A stretch of 64,000 bases of DNA from Flavivirga amylovorans (lineage in GTDB: Bacteria; Bacteroidota; Bacteroidia; Flavobacteriales; Flavobacteriaceae), in contig NZ_JAUOEM010000001.1 of the NCBI RefSeq assembly GCF_030540875.1, positions 496,001 to 560,000 of the forward strand, in the 5' to 3' direction. The position numbers and the translations under genes are program-made. Position 1 is the first letter of the stretch; every line of letters starts with the position of its first letter. This document shows, in pieces, positions 18,349 to 28,076 of the stretch. A model generated the notes under the pieces. The model was given only the letters and a program-made list of their open reading frames with translations, searched no databases and was not told where the DNA came from.

Positions 18349-19803
18349 ATGAAGAAAGAAGTTTTTGAGAACAATTTAAATATAAACAGAAGGCACTTTT
18401 TATCTAAAGCAGCATTAGGTTTGGGAGGTGTTGCACTAGGTTCGTTGTTAATGCCAGATTTATTAAAGGGAGCTTCTGATGCAAGTAATCAACTGCCTTT
18501 AGGGATGCGTCATTTTGCTTCAAAGGCTAAACGTATCATTTTTTTAGTGCAAAATGGAGCCCCATCTCAATTGGAAAGTTTTGATTATAAACCAAAACTT
18601 AACGAAATGTTTGGGCAGGATTTGCCAGCTTCAATACGAGGTGATCAAAGGCTAACTGGTATGACAGCAGACCAAACATCGTTTCCTTTGGTAGGCTCAA
18701 AATTTGGGTTCAAACAATATGGGCAATCAGGAGCTTGGGTAAGTGATTTGTTTCCAAACATAGCCAAAATCACAGACGATATTTGTATTGTAAAAAGTAT
18801 GCATACCGATGCTATTAATCATGACCCTGCATTAACGTTTTTTCAAACTGGAGCGCAAGTTGGTAGTCGCCCAAGTATGGGGTCTTGGTTTAGTTATGGT
18901 TTGGGTAGTGAAAATAAAAATTTACCAGCTTACTGCGTGTTATTATCAAAAGGTAAGGGTAACGGGCAAGGTGTTTATTCCAAATTATGGTCTAACGGAT
19001 TTTTAGATAGTACCCATCAAGGGGTGCAATTAAGTGCAAGTGAAGACCCTATTTTATATTTAAGCGACCCAAAAGGTCTGGATAGAGGTTTTAGACGAAA
19101 TATGCTTAATAAATTGGGGGAATTGAATGAGATGTCCTATCAAGAATTTGGAGATCCTGAGATTCAATCAAAAATTAAGCAGTATGAAATGGCATTTAGG
19201 ATGCAAACTGCAGTTCCAGAAATTACAGATGTTTCTAAAGAGCCAGACCATATTAAAAAAATGTACGGTAGCGATTGTATGATACCTGGTACCTATGCTG
19301 CGAATTGTTTATTGGCAAGAAAATTATCTGAGTCGGGTGTGCGTTTTGTGCAATTATACCATCAGGGTTGGGACCAACATAAAAATTTAGTAGGTGATAT
19401 TCAGCATCAAGCTAAAGATGTAGATCAAGCTTCTGCAGCGTTAATTACAGATTTAAAACAAAGAGGTTTATTAGATGAAACACTTGTAATTTGGGGAGGC
19501 GAGTTTGGACGTACCAACTACTGCCAAGGAAAACTAACCAAAGACAATTATGGTAGAGACCATCACCCAAGATGCTTTAGTATTTTTATGGCGGGTGGAG
19601 GCATAAAAGCTGGAACTTCTTATGGTGAAACCGACGAATTAGGATATAATATCATCAAAAACCCAGTACACATTCACGATTTACATGCTACGATTATGCA
19701 TTTAATGGGCTTAGACCACGAAAGATTAACCTATAAACATTTAGGAAGACGTTTTAGGTTGACTGATGTTCACGGTCATGTTGTTAAAGATATTATCACA
19801 TAG
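18349..19803 (+). CDS. Tat-exported DUF1501 protein (alkaline phosphatase/sulfatase superfamily)
   Basis: The 484-aa product carries a twin-arginine signal (NINRRHFLSKAALGLGGVALG) and the DUF1501 fold, which belongs to the alkaline phosphatase/sulfatase superfamily. Visible motifs are RIIFLVQNGAPSQLESFDYKP, the metal-site-like HTDAINHDPALTFFQTG, GVRFVQLYHQGWDQH, WGGEFGRTNY, GRDHHPRCFSIFMAGGG and HDLHATIMHLMGLDHERLTY. It lacks the CxPxR formylglycine motif, so it is not an S1 sulfatase. The gene sits between a DUF1549/DUF1553 cytochrome lipoprotein (11-bp gap) and a membrane cytochrome whose ATG immediately follows its stop, implying translational coupling. In PVC bacteria DUF1501 and DUF1553 genes are near-obligate neighbours in sulfated-glycan loci. 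The reaction is unproven. Confidence 0.9.
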   Translation: MKKEVFENNLNINRRHFLSKAALGLGGVALGSLLMPDLLKGASDASNQLPLGMRHFASKAKRIIFLVQNGAPSQLESFDYKPKLNEMFGQDLPASIRGDQRLTGMTADQTSFPLVGSKFGFKQYGQSGAWVSDLFPNIAKITDDICIVKSMHTDAINHDPALTFFQTGAQVGSRPSMGSWFSYGLGSENKNLPAYCVLLSKGKGNGQGVYSKLWSNGFLDSTHQGVQLSASEDPILYLSDPKGLDRGFRRNMLNKLGELNEMSYQEFGDPEIQSKIKQYEMAFRMQTAVPEITDVSKEPDHIKKMYGSDCMIPGTYAANCLLARKLSESGVRFVQLYHQGWDQHKNLVGDIQHQAKDVDQASAALITDLKQRGLLDETLVIWGGEFGRTNYCQGKLTKDNYGRDHHPRCFSIFMAGGGIKAGTSYGETDELGYNIIKNPVHIHDLHATIMHLMGLDHERLTYKHLGRRFRLTDVHGHVVKDIIT

Positions 19804-21918
19804 ATGAAGAAAATTACGAATATAACGATCAACATCGTTTTTTTTCTACACGTAGTATTAGCGTTTTTGTTGTTGTTTGAAGGGTATGTTGAAGTCCCTT
19901 TTTGGCTACAACCTTTAGGTAGAATGCATCCTTTGGTACTTCATTTTCCGGTAGCATTTATTGCGCTATTGGTATTAATGCAATTGTTTAAAAAGGCGAT
20001 AGATGGTACATCATTCAATACCATTAATTGGTTTGTTTTGTTATTAACATCATTTACTACGGTAATAGCAACTATTATGGGGCTTGTGTTGTCCTTAGAA
20101 GGGTATGAGTCAGAGCTAATGACATGGCACAAATGGATGGGGGTTGCTATTAGTTTTGTAGTATTTACATTAATACTTATTTATAAATATCAAAAAGTTT
20201 ACAAAGTACTTTTATTTGCATGTTTAATAGGCGTCACCTTTGCAGGACATTATGGAGCAGGTTTAACACACGGCACACATTTTATTACAGAGCCTCTTGT
20301 GGCGATGAATAAACCAAAAGTAAGCGAGAACACACCAATATATACTGGGTTTGTTCAACCTATTTTAGATGCAAAATGTGTGAGTTGTCATAACCCACAA
20401 AAGAAGAAAGGTGAGTTAGATTTAAGTACACTTGCAGGGGTTAAAAAAGGTGGAGAAAACGGCTCCGTCTGGTTAGCGCATCAACCTGATGAAAGTCTGT
20501 TTTTAAAGCGCGTATTTCTGCCAATTGAAGATAAAGAGCATATGCCGCCTGAAGGAAAACCACAACTTACAGATTCAGAAATTAAACTTATTCAAACATG
20601 GATTAAGCATGGTATAAATGATACCGTTTCGCTTGTTGGATTGCAAAAAACAGATACTTTACATCAGATAGTTAATAATAAATGGCTTAAGGAGGTTGGT
20701 GATAAAATTGTTCAGTATGATTTTGATTATGCCGATACAGATGTTGTTGAAGCATTGAATAATCCTTATACCACAGTAATTCAAAAATCCCATAAATCTC
20801 CAGCTATTGATGTTGCTATCTTTGGTAAAAAGTCTTTCAAACCAGAGTATATTTCAGATTTATCAAAAATAAAAGAGCAACTTGTCAGCCTTAATTTGTC
20901 AAATTTACCAGTTCAGGATTCACATTTAAACAATCTCTCAAGTTTTGAGAATTTAGAAGTTTTGATTCTAAATTCAACTCAAATAACAAACGATGTGGTA
21001 AAGCAATTGTTATCATGTAAAAAGTTGAAATCATTATCATTATCAGATACGAAAGTTGATGTTAAAATTAGCGATGACTTAAAAAAACTGGAAAGTTTGG
21101 AAGAACTGTACTTGTGGAATACCAACATGACAGAAGAGGATATTTCTTCACTTAGAGCAGCATTAAACGATGTAAATATAGTTGAAGGTTATATTAATGA
21201 TACAAAAGAGGAAACAATTTTGGCGCCTCCAGTTTTAGTAGACGATAAAAATATTATCAATTCAGTTGAAAAAATAACGCTTAAACATAAAATGGCAGGA
21301 GTAGAGATGTATTATACTTTGGATGGCTCTAAACCTGATAAGAACTCGTTGTTGTATAAAGCGCCTTTTGAATTAAACTTAAACGGTAAAAAAAGCAAAA
21401 CAATTAAAGCCAAAGCGTTTAAGAGTGGCTGGGAGCAAAGCAAGGAAGCAAAGTTTGTTTTTTATGACAAGGGGTTAAAACCTGTTGCTTTTGAAGTTGA
21501 ATACCCTAATATTCATGCGGATTATATAGCGCATGCAAATCAAATTTTAGTAGATGAAGTAAAGCCAGAAAATAAAGTAAAATATTCGAAATTTTGGGCG
21601 GTATTTAAGGATAAGCCTCTAATAGCAATAGCCGATTTTGGAAATAATAATGTGGTGTTATCTGAAATCAATCTTAACATTAGTGTTAGGGGTAAGAAAA
21701 TAAAAAAAAGCCCAATACAATTTATTGAAGTTTTGGGTAGTGATAACAAAACAGACTGGACATCTCTAGAAAAGAAAATATTTTTAAGATTGAATAAAGA
21801 AAAATTAAAATCATTAGAATTAGCAATACCAAAATCAAAATCTTACAGGTATTATAAAGTTTTTGTAAAGCATAATCCTAAGATAGAACTATTTGTAGGG
21901 CAAATTCTGTTTTACTAA
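19804..21918 (+). CDS. DUF2231-type membrane protein fused to cytochrome c, LRR and CHB_HEX domains
   Basis: The start codon abuts the DUF1501 stop. The 704-aa product has about four or five membrane segments in the first ~155 residues, with HPLVLHFPVAFIALLVLMQLF and MTWHKWMGVA typical of DUF2231. A periplasmic PSCyt1-type cytochrome c domain follows, with CVSCH at 192-196, KKKGELDLSTLAGVKKGGENG and HMPPEGKPQLTDSEI. Leucine-rich repeats occupy about 350-460 (LVSLNLSNLPVQDSHLNNLSSF-like turns). A chitobiase/hexosaminidase C-terminal domain (VEMYYTLDGSKPDKNSLLYKAPF) and a final beta region of carbohydrate-binding type end the protein. The layout suggests a membrane anchor that passes electrons and binds glycan. 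It closes the four-gene cassette; a 248-bp spacer without genes follows. Confidence 0.85.
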   Translation: MKKITNITINIVFFLHVVLAFLLLFEGYVEVPFWLQPLGRMHPLVLHFPVAFIALLVLMQLFKKAIDGTSFNTINWFVLLLTSFTTVIATIMGLVLSLEGYESELMTWHKWMGVAISFVVFTLILIYKYQKVYKVLLFACLIGVTFAGHYGAGLTHGTHFITEPLVAMNKPKVSENTPIYTGFVQPILDAKCVSCHNPQKKKGELDLSTLAGVKKGGENGSVWLAHQPDESLFLKRVFLPIEDKEHMPPEGKPQLTDSEIKLIQTWIKHGINDTVSLVGLQKTDTLHQIVNNKWLKEVGDKIVQYDFDYADTDVVEALNNPYTTVIQKSHKSPAIDVAIFGKKSFKPEYISDLSKIKEQLVSLNLSNLPVQDSHLNNLSSFENLEVLILNSTQITNDVVKQLLSCKKLKSLSLSDTKVDVKISDDLKKLESLEELYLWNTNMTEEDISSLRAALNDVNIVEGYINDTKEETILAPPVLVDDKNIINSVEKITLKHKMAGVEMYYTLDGSKPDKNSLLYKAPFELNLNGKKSKTIKAKAFKSGWEQSKEAKFVFYDKGLKPVAFEVEYPNIHADYIAHANQILVDEVKPENKVKYSKFWAVFKDKPLIAIADFGNNNVVLSEINLNISVRGKKIKKSPIQFIEVLGSDNKTDWTSLEKKIFLRLNKEKLKSLELAIPKSKSYRYYKVFVKHNPKIELFVGQILFY

Positions 21919-22166
21919 TTCTATACCACTTATCATCCTGAAAATCAATAGGTCTCTAAATGGCGTGTTTTAATTATTAAACTCTACAAAGGATGGTTTT
22001 TACAACCTTTCTTTTACTTAAAAGTACGTGTATTTTATTTATGAATACTTTGGTGTAGTATCATGGCGTTAAATTTGGTCATAGTAGTTAAACTTAAAGC
22101 CATTTTTGAAGTCTTATAACAAGAAAAATAAATTCCTTTTAAAAAACCGAAAACACTAGACTATTT

Positions 22167-23678
22167 ATGAAAAACATATTTCAATTGCTTATCGTTTTGT
22201 TTGTATCTGTGAGTTGTAATGCTCAAAAACAACCAAATGTTATCATTATTTATGGAGATGATGTTGGGTACGGAGATGTAGGGGCTTATGGTTCAGAACT
22301 CATACCTACACCAAATATAGATAAACTGGCGGCAAATGGTTTGCGTTTTACAGATGGTCATTGTTCTGCAGCAACATGTACACCATCAAGATATTCAATG
22401 CTTACAGGAGTATATGCCTTTAGAAATGGGTTAAGTGTTTTGCCACCAAACGCCCCATTATCAATTTCAACAGACGCTTTTACATTGCCTAGTTTATTTA
22501 AAAGCGCAGGTTATCATACAGCAGTAATAGGGAAATGGCATTTAGGCTTAGGAGCAGAAGGTGTTGAAACAGATTGGAATGGAGAAGTAAAACCAGGGCC
22601 TTTAGAAATAGGTTTTGATAGTGCTTTTTTACTGCCGTCTACAAACGACCGTGTACCTTCTGTATATTTAGAAAATTATAAAGTGGTTAATTTAAGTGCT
22701 AATGACCCTTTATATGTTGCTAAAAAGAAGGCAAATTTAAAAGTTGATGGCAATACGGAGTATCCAGATGGAACAGTAAACCCTGAAGCTATGACGTATT
22801 ATATGAATACGGGGCGAGGGCATAACAATACTGTGATAAACGGTATCGGTAGAATGGGATACATGTCTGGTGGAAAAAGTGCATTATGGAATGATGAAGG
22901 CATGACAGATGTATTTGTAAAAAGAGCAAAAAACTACATTAAACAACACAAAGACGAACCTTTCTTTTTGTATTATGCAGCACAAGACATTCATGTACCA
23001 CGAGCACCACATAAACGTTTCCAAGGGAAAACAAAATTAGGGTACCGTGGTGATGCTATGGTTCAGTTTGACTGGTCTGTTGGAGAAATAATGAAGACCT
23101 TAGAAGCCCAAGGTCTATTAGAAAATACCATTGTTATATTTTCAAGTGATAACGGTCCTGTATACGATGATGGTTATAATGATGGTACTACTATTATGCA
23201 ATCTTATGGAGAAATTGATAGAGGGCACGATGCTTCAGGAAAATACCGTGGAGGAAAATACCAAATCTACGAAGGAGGAACAAGAGTACCGTTTATTGTA
23301 AGTTGGCCAAGTCAAATCAAACCAGGCGTATCTGATGCTTTAGTTAATCAAGTGGATTTCATTGCGTCTTTTGCGCAATTATTGAATCAAAACATCCCAA
23401 ATGGTAATGCGTCTGACAGTAGAAGTAGCATCAATGCATTTTTAGGGAAAGATACCAAGGGACATAGTTACACTATCGAAGAAGCACTAAGGCGTATTGC
23501 TATAAGAAAAGGAAACTGGAAATATATTATTGGCCCAACCAAAAATAACAAAAATGCGAAACCAGAGCTTTATAATTTAGAAACAGATCCTGGGGAGCAA
23601 AACAACATTATCAGGTTTCACCCAGATTTAGTTAAAGAGTTAGATGAACAACTTCAGAATATAATTAACAAATCTTAA
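22167..23678 (+). CDS. Exported S1-family sulfatase (CTPSR)
   Basis: This is a predicted sulfatase of 503 aa with a lipoprotein-like signal (VSVSCNAQ). Metal-site residues GDDVGYGDVGAYG lie at about 30-42, the formylglycine motif CTPSRYSMLTG starts at Cys71, GKWHLG binds sulfate and SSDNGPVYDDGYND supplies the second metal site. The Tyr after CTPSR and the long insert after GKWHLGLGAEG group it with the sulfatases at 35767 and 52854. It begins a new same-strand run after a 248-bp spacer and is followed 7 bp later by another sulfatase, so the two are probably cotranscribed. Substrate position unknown. Confidence 0.93.
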   Translation: MKNIFQLLIVLFVSVSCNAQKQPNVIIIYGDDVGYGDVGAYGSELIPTPNIDKLAANGLRFTDGHCSAATCTPSRYSMLTGVYAFRNGLSVLPPNAPLSISTDAFTLPSLFKSAGYHTAVIGKWHLGLGAEGVETDWNGEVKPGPLEIGFDSAFLLPSTNDRVPSVYLENYKVVNLSANDPLYVAKKKANLKVDGNTEYPDGTVNPEAMTYYMNTGRGHNNTVINGIGRMGYMSGGKSALWNDEGMTDVFVKRAKNYIKQHKDEPFFLYYAAQDIHVPRAPHKRFQGKTKLGYRGDAMVQFDWSVGEIMKTLEAQGLLENTIVIFSSDNGPVYDDGYNDGTTIMQSYGEIDRGHDASGKYRGGKYQIYEGGTRVPFIVSWPSQIKPGVSDALVNQVDFIASFAQLLNQNIPNGNASDSRSSINAFLGKDTKGHSYTIEEALRRIAIRKGNWKYIIGPTKNNKNAKPELYNLETDPGEQNNIIRFHPDLVKELDEQLQNIINKS

Positions 23679-23685
23679 AACGATA

Positions 23686-25299
23686 ATGGGAAAGCTCGAA
23701 TACTTAAAATCAATTAGTTTATTAATCCTATTACTATTCATTACTTCATGTGGTAATACCAAAGCAACGAATAACACAGAAATTTCAACGAATAAAAGCC
23801 CCAATAAAACAAACGTAATTTGGATTATTACTGATGAACACAATTTTCGAACCATTGGTGCTTATCGAGATCAATTAGCACAAGACCAAGCCTATCTCTG
23901 GGGGCCAGAGGCGTATGTAGAAACACCTCATTTAGATGGTTTAGCAAATAACGGTGTGATTTTTAACCGAATGTATTGTAGTGCTGCTGTTTGTACAGCT
24001 TCAAGAGCTTCTATGATGACAGGTATGTATCCTATGACTTTGGGGATTCCTAATAATTCAAACAAAAAGGGAGATGGAAAATATTTAAAATCTGATGTAA
24101 CTACCATAGCCGATGTGTTAAGTGATGCTGGATATATGACAGGGTATGCTGGTAAATGGCATTTGGCAGAGAGCAGAACAGATAGAGGACTTGATAAAGA
24201 TAAAAATTGGTGGTCACCATATCCAATAGATAATCCACAAGATACTTACGGTTGGCAAGATAAACGCTTTATGTTTAATGGAGGTCATGATAAGTGGATA
24301 GGAATAAATAAAAACGGAAAGCCATATAAAGCCAATCCAAGAGCTATAAAACCTTTAGGTGTTAATGATAAATATGGGCAACCTATATATACAGATGGAA
24401 AATCAGAAAATGTAAAGTTTACTACAGATTGGTTGGCCGATAAAACCATTGAATTTATTGATGAACACAAAGCACAACCATTCTTTTATATGGTAAGTAT
24501 TCCAGATCCTCATACACCTGATTTTGTGCGTGCGCCTTACGATACCATGTATAAAGATGTAGAAGTACAATTGCCAGAAACTTATAATATGGCTCAAAAG
24601 GATAAGAAATCTAAGCTTCCTAAATGGCAAAAACCAGATGGTAAAACCAATAATGAGAAAAAAATGAAGGAAAGTATTCGTCAATATTTAGGAATGGTAA
24701 AGTGTATTGATGATAACATAGGGCGTATCATTCAAAAACTAAAGGATGAAGGTGTTTTTGAAAATACAATTATTATGTTTTCGTCAGATCATGGCGATTT
24801 ACTTGGGGAGCATGGGCGTGTTAATAAAGGAACTATACATGAAGCTTCAGCAAAAATACCTTGCATTATAGCGCAGGGAGAAGCAGGAAATAATCCATTA
24901 GTTCCGCGTAATAAAGTGGTTAATCTCGCTGCAAATAATACCGATTGGATGCCTACATTCTTAAGTTTACTGAATATTGAATGTCCAAAAGTAGCAGGGA
25001 GGGATATTTCACCTATTTTAAGCGATCCTTCACCCATTGATTGGAAAGATATTACATATACGCGTCTTGGTCATTATGCTGCCATTACAACACGCTATAA
25101 ATTACATTTAGCAGGCAAAGAAAAACCTTGGTTGTTTGATATTGAAGCAGACCCAAATGAACGTGTAAATTTTATTGACAATCCACAATACAAACAAATT
25201 GCAAAAGATTTAGCCCATGGTATTGAAGACTATATGACATTAGCAGGTGATCAAAATGAAAAAATTCAAGAGCATATAAACAAAATAGTGAAGAAATAA
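23686..25299 (+). CDS. S1-family sulfatase lipoprotein with CTASR (CxAxR) formylglycine motif
   Basis: The 537-aa product has a lipoprotein signal (LLLFITSC). The active site reads CTASRASMMTG from Cys103, with Ala replacing the usual Pro; CxAxR sites are known to be accepted by anaerobic-type maturases (anSME), less so by aerobic FGE. The first metal motif is TDEHNFRTIGAY, with Asp-Glu where most family members have Asp-Asp. The second metal site is SSDHGDLLGEHG, and AGKWHLAE binds sulfate. The 34213 sulfatase shares the DEHN signature, the 30-residue insert before the active site and the PDPHTPDFVR block, so these two form a distinct subgroup. It is sandwiched between two other sulfatases with gaps of 7 and 17 bp. 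Confidence 0.92.
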   Translation: MGKLEYLKSISLLILLLFITSCGNTKATNNTEISTNKSPNKTNVIWIITDEHNFRTIGAYRDQLAQDQAYLWGPEAYVETPHLDGLANNGVIFNRMYCSAAVCTASRASMMTGMYPMTLGIPNNSNKKGDGKYLKSDVTTIADVLSDAGYMTGYAGKWHLAESRTDRGLDKDKNWWSPYPIDNPQDTYGWQDKRFMFNGGHDKWIGINKNGKPYKANPRAIKPLGVNDKYGQPIYTDGKSENVKFTTDWLADKTIEFIDEHKAQPFFYMVSIPDPHTPDFVRAPYDTMYKDVEVQLPETYNMAQKDKKSKLPKWQKPDGKTNNEKKMKESIRQYLGMVKCIDDNIGRIIQKLKDEGVFENTIIMFSSDHGDLLGEHGRVNKGTIHEASAKIPCIIAQGEAGNNPLVPRNKVVNLAANNTDWMPTFLSLLNIECPKVAGRDISPILSDPSPIDWKDITYTRLGHYAAITTRYKLHLAGKEKPWLFDIEADPNERVNFIDNPQYKQIAKDLAHGIEDYMTLAGDQNEKIQEHINKIVKK

Positions 25300-25316
25300 G
25301 ATCTTAATTGATAATC

Positions 25317-26828
25317 ATGAAAAATGTAATAAAACTTTTATCACTTTGTTTCCTTGTCTTAGGTGTACAAACCCATGCACAACAGCAAAAGGATATCAAA
25401 AAAATGAATATCCTTCTTATCATGGTAGACGATTTAAATACTATGGTAGGTGCTTTTGATGGTTCAGCTATTACACCAAATATTGATGCCTTGGCAAAAG
25501 AATCATTACAGTTTAATGAAGCTTATGCGGTCTCCCCTTCCTGTAATCCATCTAGGGCTGCAATGATGACAGGCTTAAGACCAGAAGTAACCAAAGTATA
25601 CAATAATGGTATTCCTTTTAGAAGCACACCAGAATCTAAGAACTTAATCACTTTGCCGCAGTTATTGAAAGGAAACGGATATAACTCAATTATGGCAGGT
25701 AAGATATTCCATGGTAGAAGAAGAACAGAACCAAAACCAAGGCCAGAATCTGACCCCATTTCTTGGACATTTCAGGCAGGTATCGAAACGGGCAATTACA
25801 CAGGAAAAAACTTTAAAAAGGAATTTTTAGATGAAAACAAAGTGCCATTATGGATTAGACGAGGTTTTGGTGTGCCAGATGAACAAGCCAAAAAAAGTAT
25901 AAAAAGTACATGGAATTATGGGCCAACAGATGTTGATCCTTCAAATACATTAGATTTTAATACTGCCGAATTTGGTAGTGCATTCTTAAACAAAGACCTA
26001 TCGCATCCAGAAGTAGCAAAAGCACCTAGAGTGGATGAAAAACCTTTCTTTTTAGCATTAGGTATTTTTCGTCCTCATATACCAATGATTGCTCCAAAGC
26101 AATTTTTTGATATGTATGAAACTCCAGAAAATAAGCACAGAATAGAACTTCCAAATTATCCAGCAGATGATTTAGATGATTTACCTAAATCTGCACCATC
26201 AGGCTTAAAATGGTTTTTAAAATACGTAAAACCATATCCCGAAGAGCATAAACGTTTAAGGCATGCCTATTTAGCTTCTACAACGTATGCAGATGCTGCG
26301 GTTGGAATAATTTTAGATGGTTTGAAAAAAAGTGGTTTAGAAGATAATACCATAATTGTTTTTATGGGAGATCATGGCTATCAATTAGGGATGAAAGAGC
26401 GTTTAGGAAAAGCAGTATTATGGCGAGGAAGTAGCAGAACGCCTATGTTAATTAAAGTTCCTGGAAAACCAATAGGAAAAGTGAATGAACCAGTTTCTAT
26501 GATTGATATTTACCCAACATTAGTTGAAATGACAAGTGTAAAAGCACCTCATAAATTGGCAGGGGAGAGTTTAGTGCCATTCATCAATAATCCAAAAGCA
26601 AAACGGGATATTCCTGCCATAGTAACTTCTACATCTCCTAGGCAACATGTAAGTATTGTACAAGATCAATGGAATTACATTAACTATGTAAATGGAGATG
26701 AAGAATTGTATGATCACACAAATGATCCGCAAGAGTTGAATAATCTGTTATCACCGCAAAAGACGAATGCACATTTTAGGAAGGTAGCAGATGAATTGAA
26801 AAAACTCATTCCTAAAAATAGAACATAA
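25317..26828 (+). CDS. Exported S1-family sulfatase, iduronate-2-sulfatase-like (S1_7 type)
   Basis: I chose the ATG at 25317 because it opens a clear signal peptide (MKNVIKLLSLCFLVLG...HAQ); a TTG three codons earlier is unlikely. The 503-aa product has MVDDLNTMVGAF for metal binding, CNPSRAAMMTG at Cys76, GKIFHG in place of GKWHLG, FRPHIPMIAPKQFFDMY and MGDHGYQLGMKERLGKAVLW. These are the signatures of the iduronate-2-sulfatase-like group, a branch reported to remove 2-O-sulfates in carrageenan loci, so a 2-O-sulfate role is a reasonable guess. The minus-strand gene at 55356 is a second member of the group. A propeller hydrolase gene follows after 69 bp. Confidence 0.93.
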   Translation: MKNVIKLLSLCFLVLGVQTHAQQQKDIKKMNILLIMVDDLNTMVGAFDGSAITPNIDALAKESLQFNEAYAVSPSCNPSRAAMMTGLRPEVTKVYNNGIPFRSTPESKNLITLPQLLKGNGYNSIMAGKIFHGRRRTEPKPRPESDPISWTFQAGIETGNYTGKNFKKEFLDENKVPLWIRRGFGVPDEQAKKSIKSTWNYGPTDVDPSNTLDFNTAEFGSAFLNKDLSHPEVAKAPRVDEKPFFLALGIFRPHIPMIAPKQFFDMYETPENKHRIELPNYPADDLDDLPKSAPSGLKWFLKYVKPYPEEHKRLRHAYLASTTYADAAVGIILDGLKKSGLEDNTIIVFMGDHGYQLGMKERLGKAVLWRGSSRTPMLIKVPGKPIGKVNEPVSMIDIYPTLVEMTSVKAPHKLAGESLVPFINNPKAKRDIPAIVTSTSPRQHVSIVQDQWNYINYVNGDEELYDHTNDPQELNNLLSPQKTNAHFRKVADELKKLIPKNRT

Positions 26829-26897
26829 ATAATTAGCACATAGGTGTTTTCTTCTGTTTAAAAGAAGGATATCAACTATTTGAAATATAAACGTATC

Positions 26898-28058
26898 ATG
26901 AACAAGTTATTAATTATAGTGTTATCATTTTTAGTCTTAATAGGATGTAAAAATGAAAATAAAAAAGGTGTTGTTCAAGTTGAGCATCAACAAGAAGAAA
27001 AGCAAAAATCATTGGTTGATTTTTTTTTACCAATGGAACCACAAGGGGAGTTGATTTCTGAAGGCATTTGGGGTGCAGAAAATGTTCTACCAAGAGATGT
27101 GAAAAATGGATTAGAAGATCCTAAACTAGAAAAATGGTGCTATTGGGATGGCAGAATTGTAAAAGACGATGCTGGGAAATATCATATGTATGCTAGCAAA
27201 TGGAATCAGAGTTATAATCATAGTGATGGTTGGCACATAGGGTCAAAAGGCATGCACGCAGTATCAGATAACATTATGGGGCCTTATGAAGATAAAGGCT
27301 TAACATGGCCAAATTGGAAAGATGGTATAGGGCATAATGTTATTGGTTTAAGAATGCATGATGACCGTTATGCTGTTGTAACAAGTGAGCTAACACCTGG
27401 AGAAATTTTTGTGTCAGATAATCCCAATGGGCCATTTGAATTATTGGGACCAATAAAAGTGGAAGATCCTAATGGATTCGGAATGGGATTAGCAAGGTAT
27501 TCAAACCCAGAACAACCTCATTATGGGAATATGTCTAACGTAAAAGTAATGCTTAGGCCTGATGGTAAATATATGATTATAGCACGCTCTACAGCGCCTA
27601 TGATTAGTGAAAATGGCATTTTAGGACCCTATAAAATTATGGGAGATCGTATTTATAAAAAATATCCAAATCTACCTCAGACTAGAAATGAAGACCCAAC
27701 AATTTGGCATAGTGGCGGTTTGTATCATATCGTGTACAACCATTGGCCTACAAAAACATCGCATCATTTTACATCCAAAGACGGTATCAAAGATTGGGTT
27801 TATAGAGGGATTGCCTTTAAAAAAGGAGAGTCTAAAATCTTTAAATATACAGATGGTACCATTAACGATTGGCAATTTATAGAAAGGCCTACAGCTTATG
27901 TTGAAGATGGTCATGTGACACACTTCATATTTTCAGTAATTGATGTTAAAAAAGGACAAGATAGAGGCAACGACAATCACGCAAGTAAGATAGTTGTAGT
28001 GCCATTTGATGGTGAAGCATTTGATAAATATATGCAAGACCTAGTATCAGTAGAATAA
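26898..28058 (+). CDS. Five-bladed beta-propeller glycoside hydrolase-like lipoprotein
   Basis: The ATG at 26898 gives the lipoprotein signal MNKLLIIVLSFLVLIGC; a TTG six codons upstream is the only earlier option. The 386-aa protein is nearly all propeller: NGLEDPKLEKWCYWDG, KYHMYASKW, GWHIGSKGMHAVSDN, GHNVIGLRMHDDRYAVV, LRPDGKYMIIARS, EDPTIWHSGGLYHIVYNH, FTSKDGIKDW and VEDGHVTHFIFSVIDVKKGQDR. These motifs recur in the product at 39300 and, more loosely, at 13193. The fold resembles GH43/GH117 exo-acting hydrolases; I infer removal of a terminal sugar from desulfated fragments, possibly anhydrogalactose. It lies between two sulfatase genes (69-bp and 18-bp gaps). Confidence 0.65.
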   Translation: MNKLLIIVLSFLVLIGCKNENKKGVVQVEHQQEEKQKSLVDFFLPMEPQGELISEGIWGAENVLPRDVKNGLEDPKLEKWCYWDGRIVKDDAGKYHMYASKWNQSYNHSDGWHIGSKGMHAVSDNIMGPYEDKGLTWPNWKDGIGHNVIGLRMHDDRYAVVTSELTPGEIFVSDNPNGPFELLGPIKVEDPNGFGMGLARYSNPEQPHYGNMSNVKVMLRPDGKYMIIARSTAPMISENGILGPYKIMGDRIYKKYPNLPQTRNEDPTIWHSGGLYHIVYNHWPTKTSHHFTSKDGIKDWVYRGIAFKKGESKIFKYTDGTINDWQFIERPTAYVEDGHVTHFIFSVIDVKKGQDRGNDNHASKIVVVPFDGEAFDKYMQDLVSVE

Positions 28059-28076
28059 GATATTATAAATCATGCA

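Noticed and set aside
18349-19803. Counting the DUF1501 protein as an eighteenth sulfatase
   Set aside because: It shares the superfamily fold but has no CxPxR/CxAxR motif, so sulfatase activity of the S1 type is not supported.
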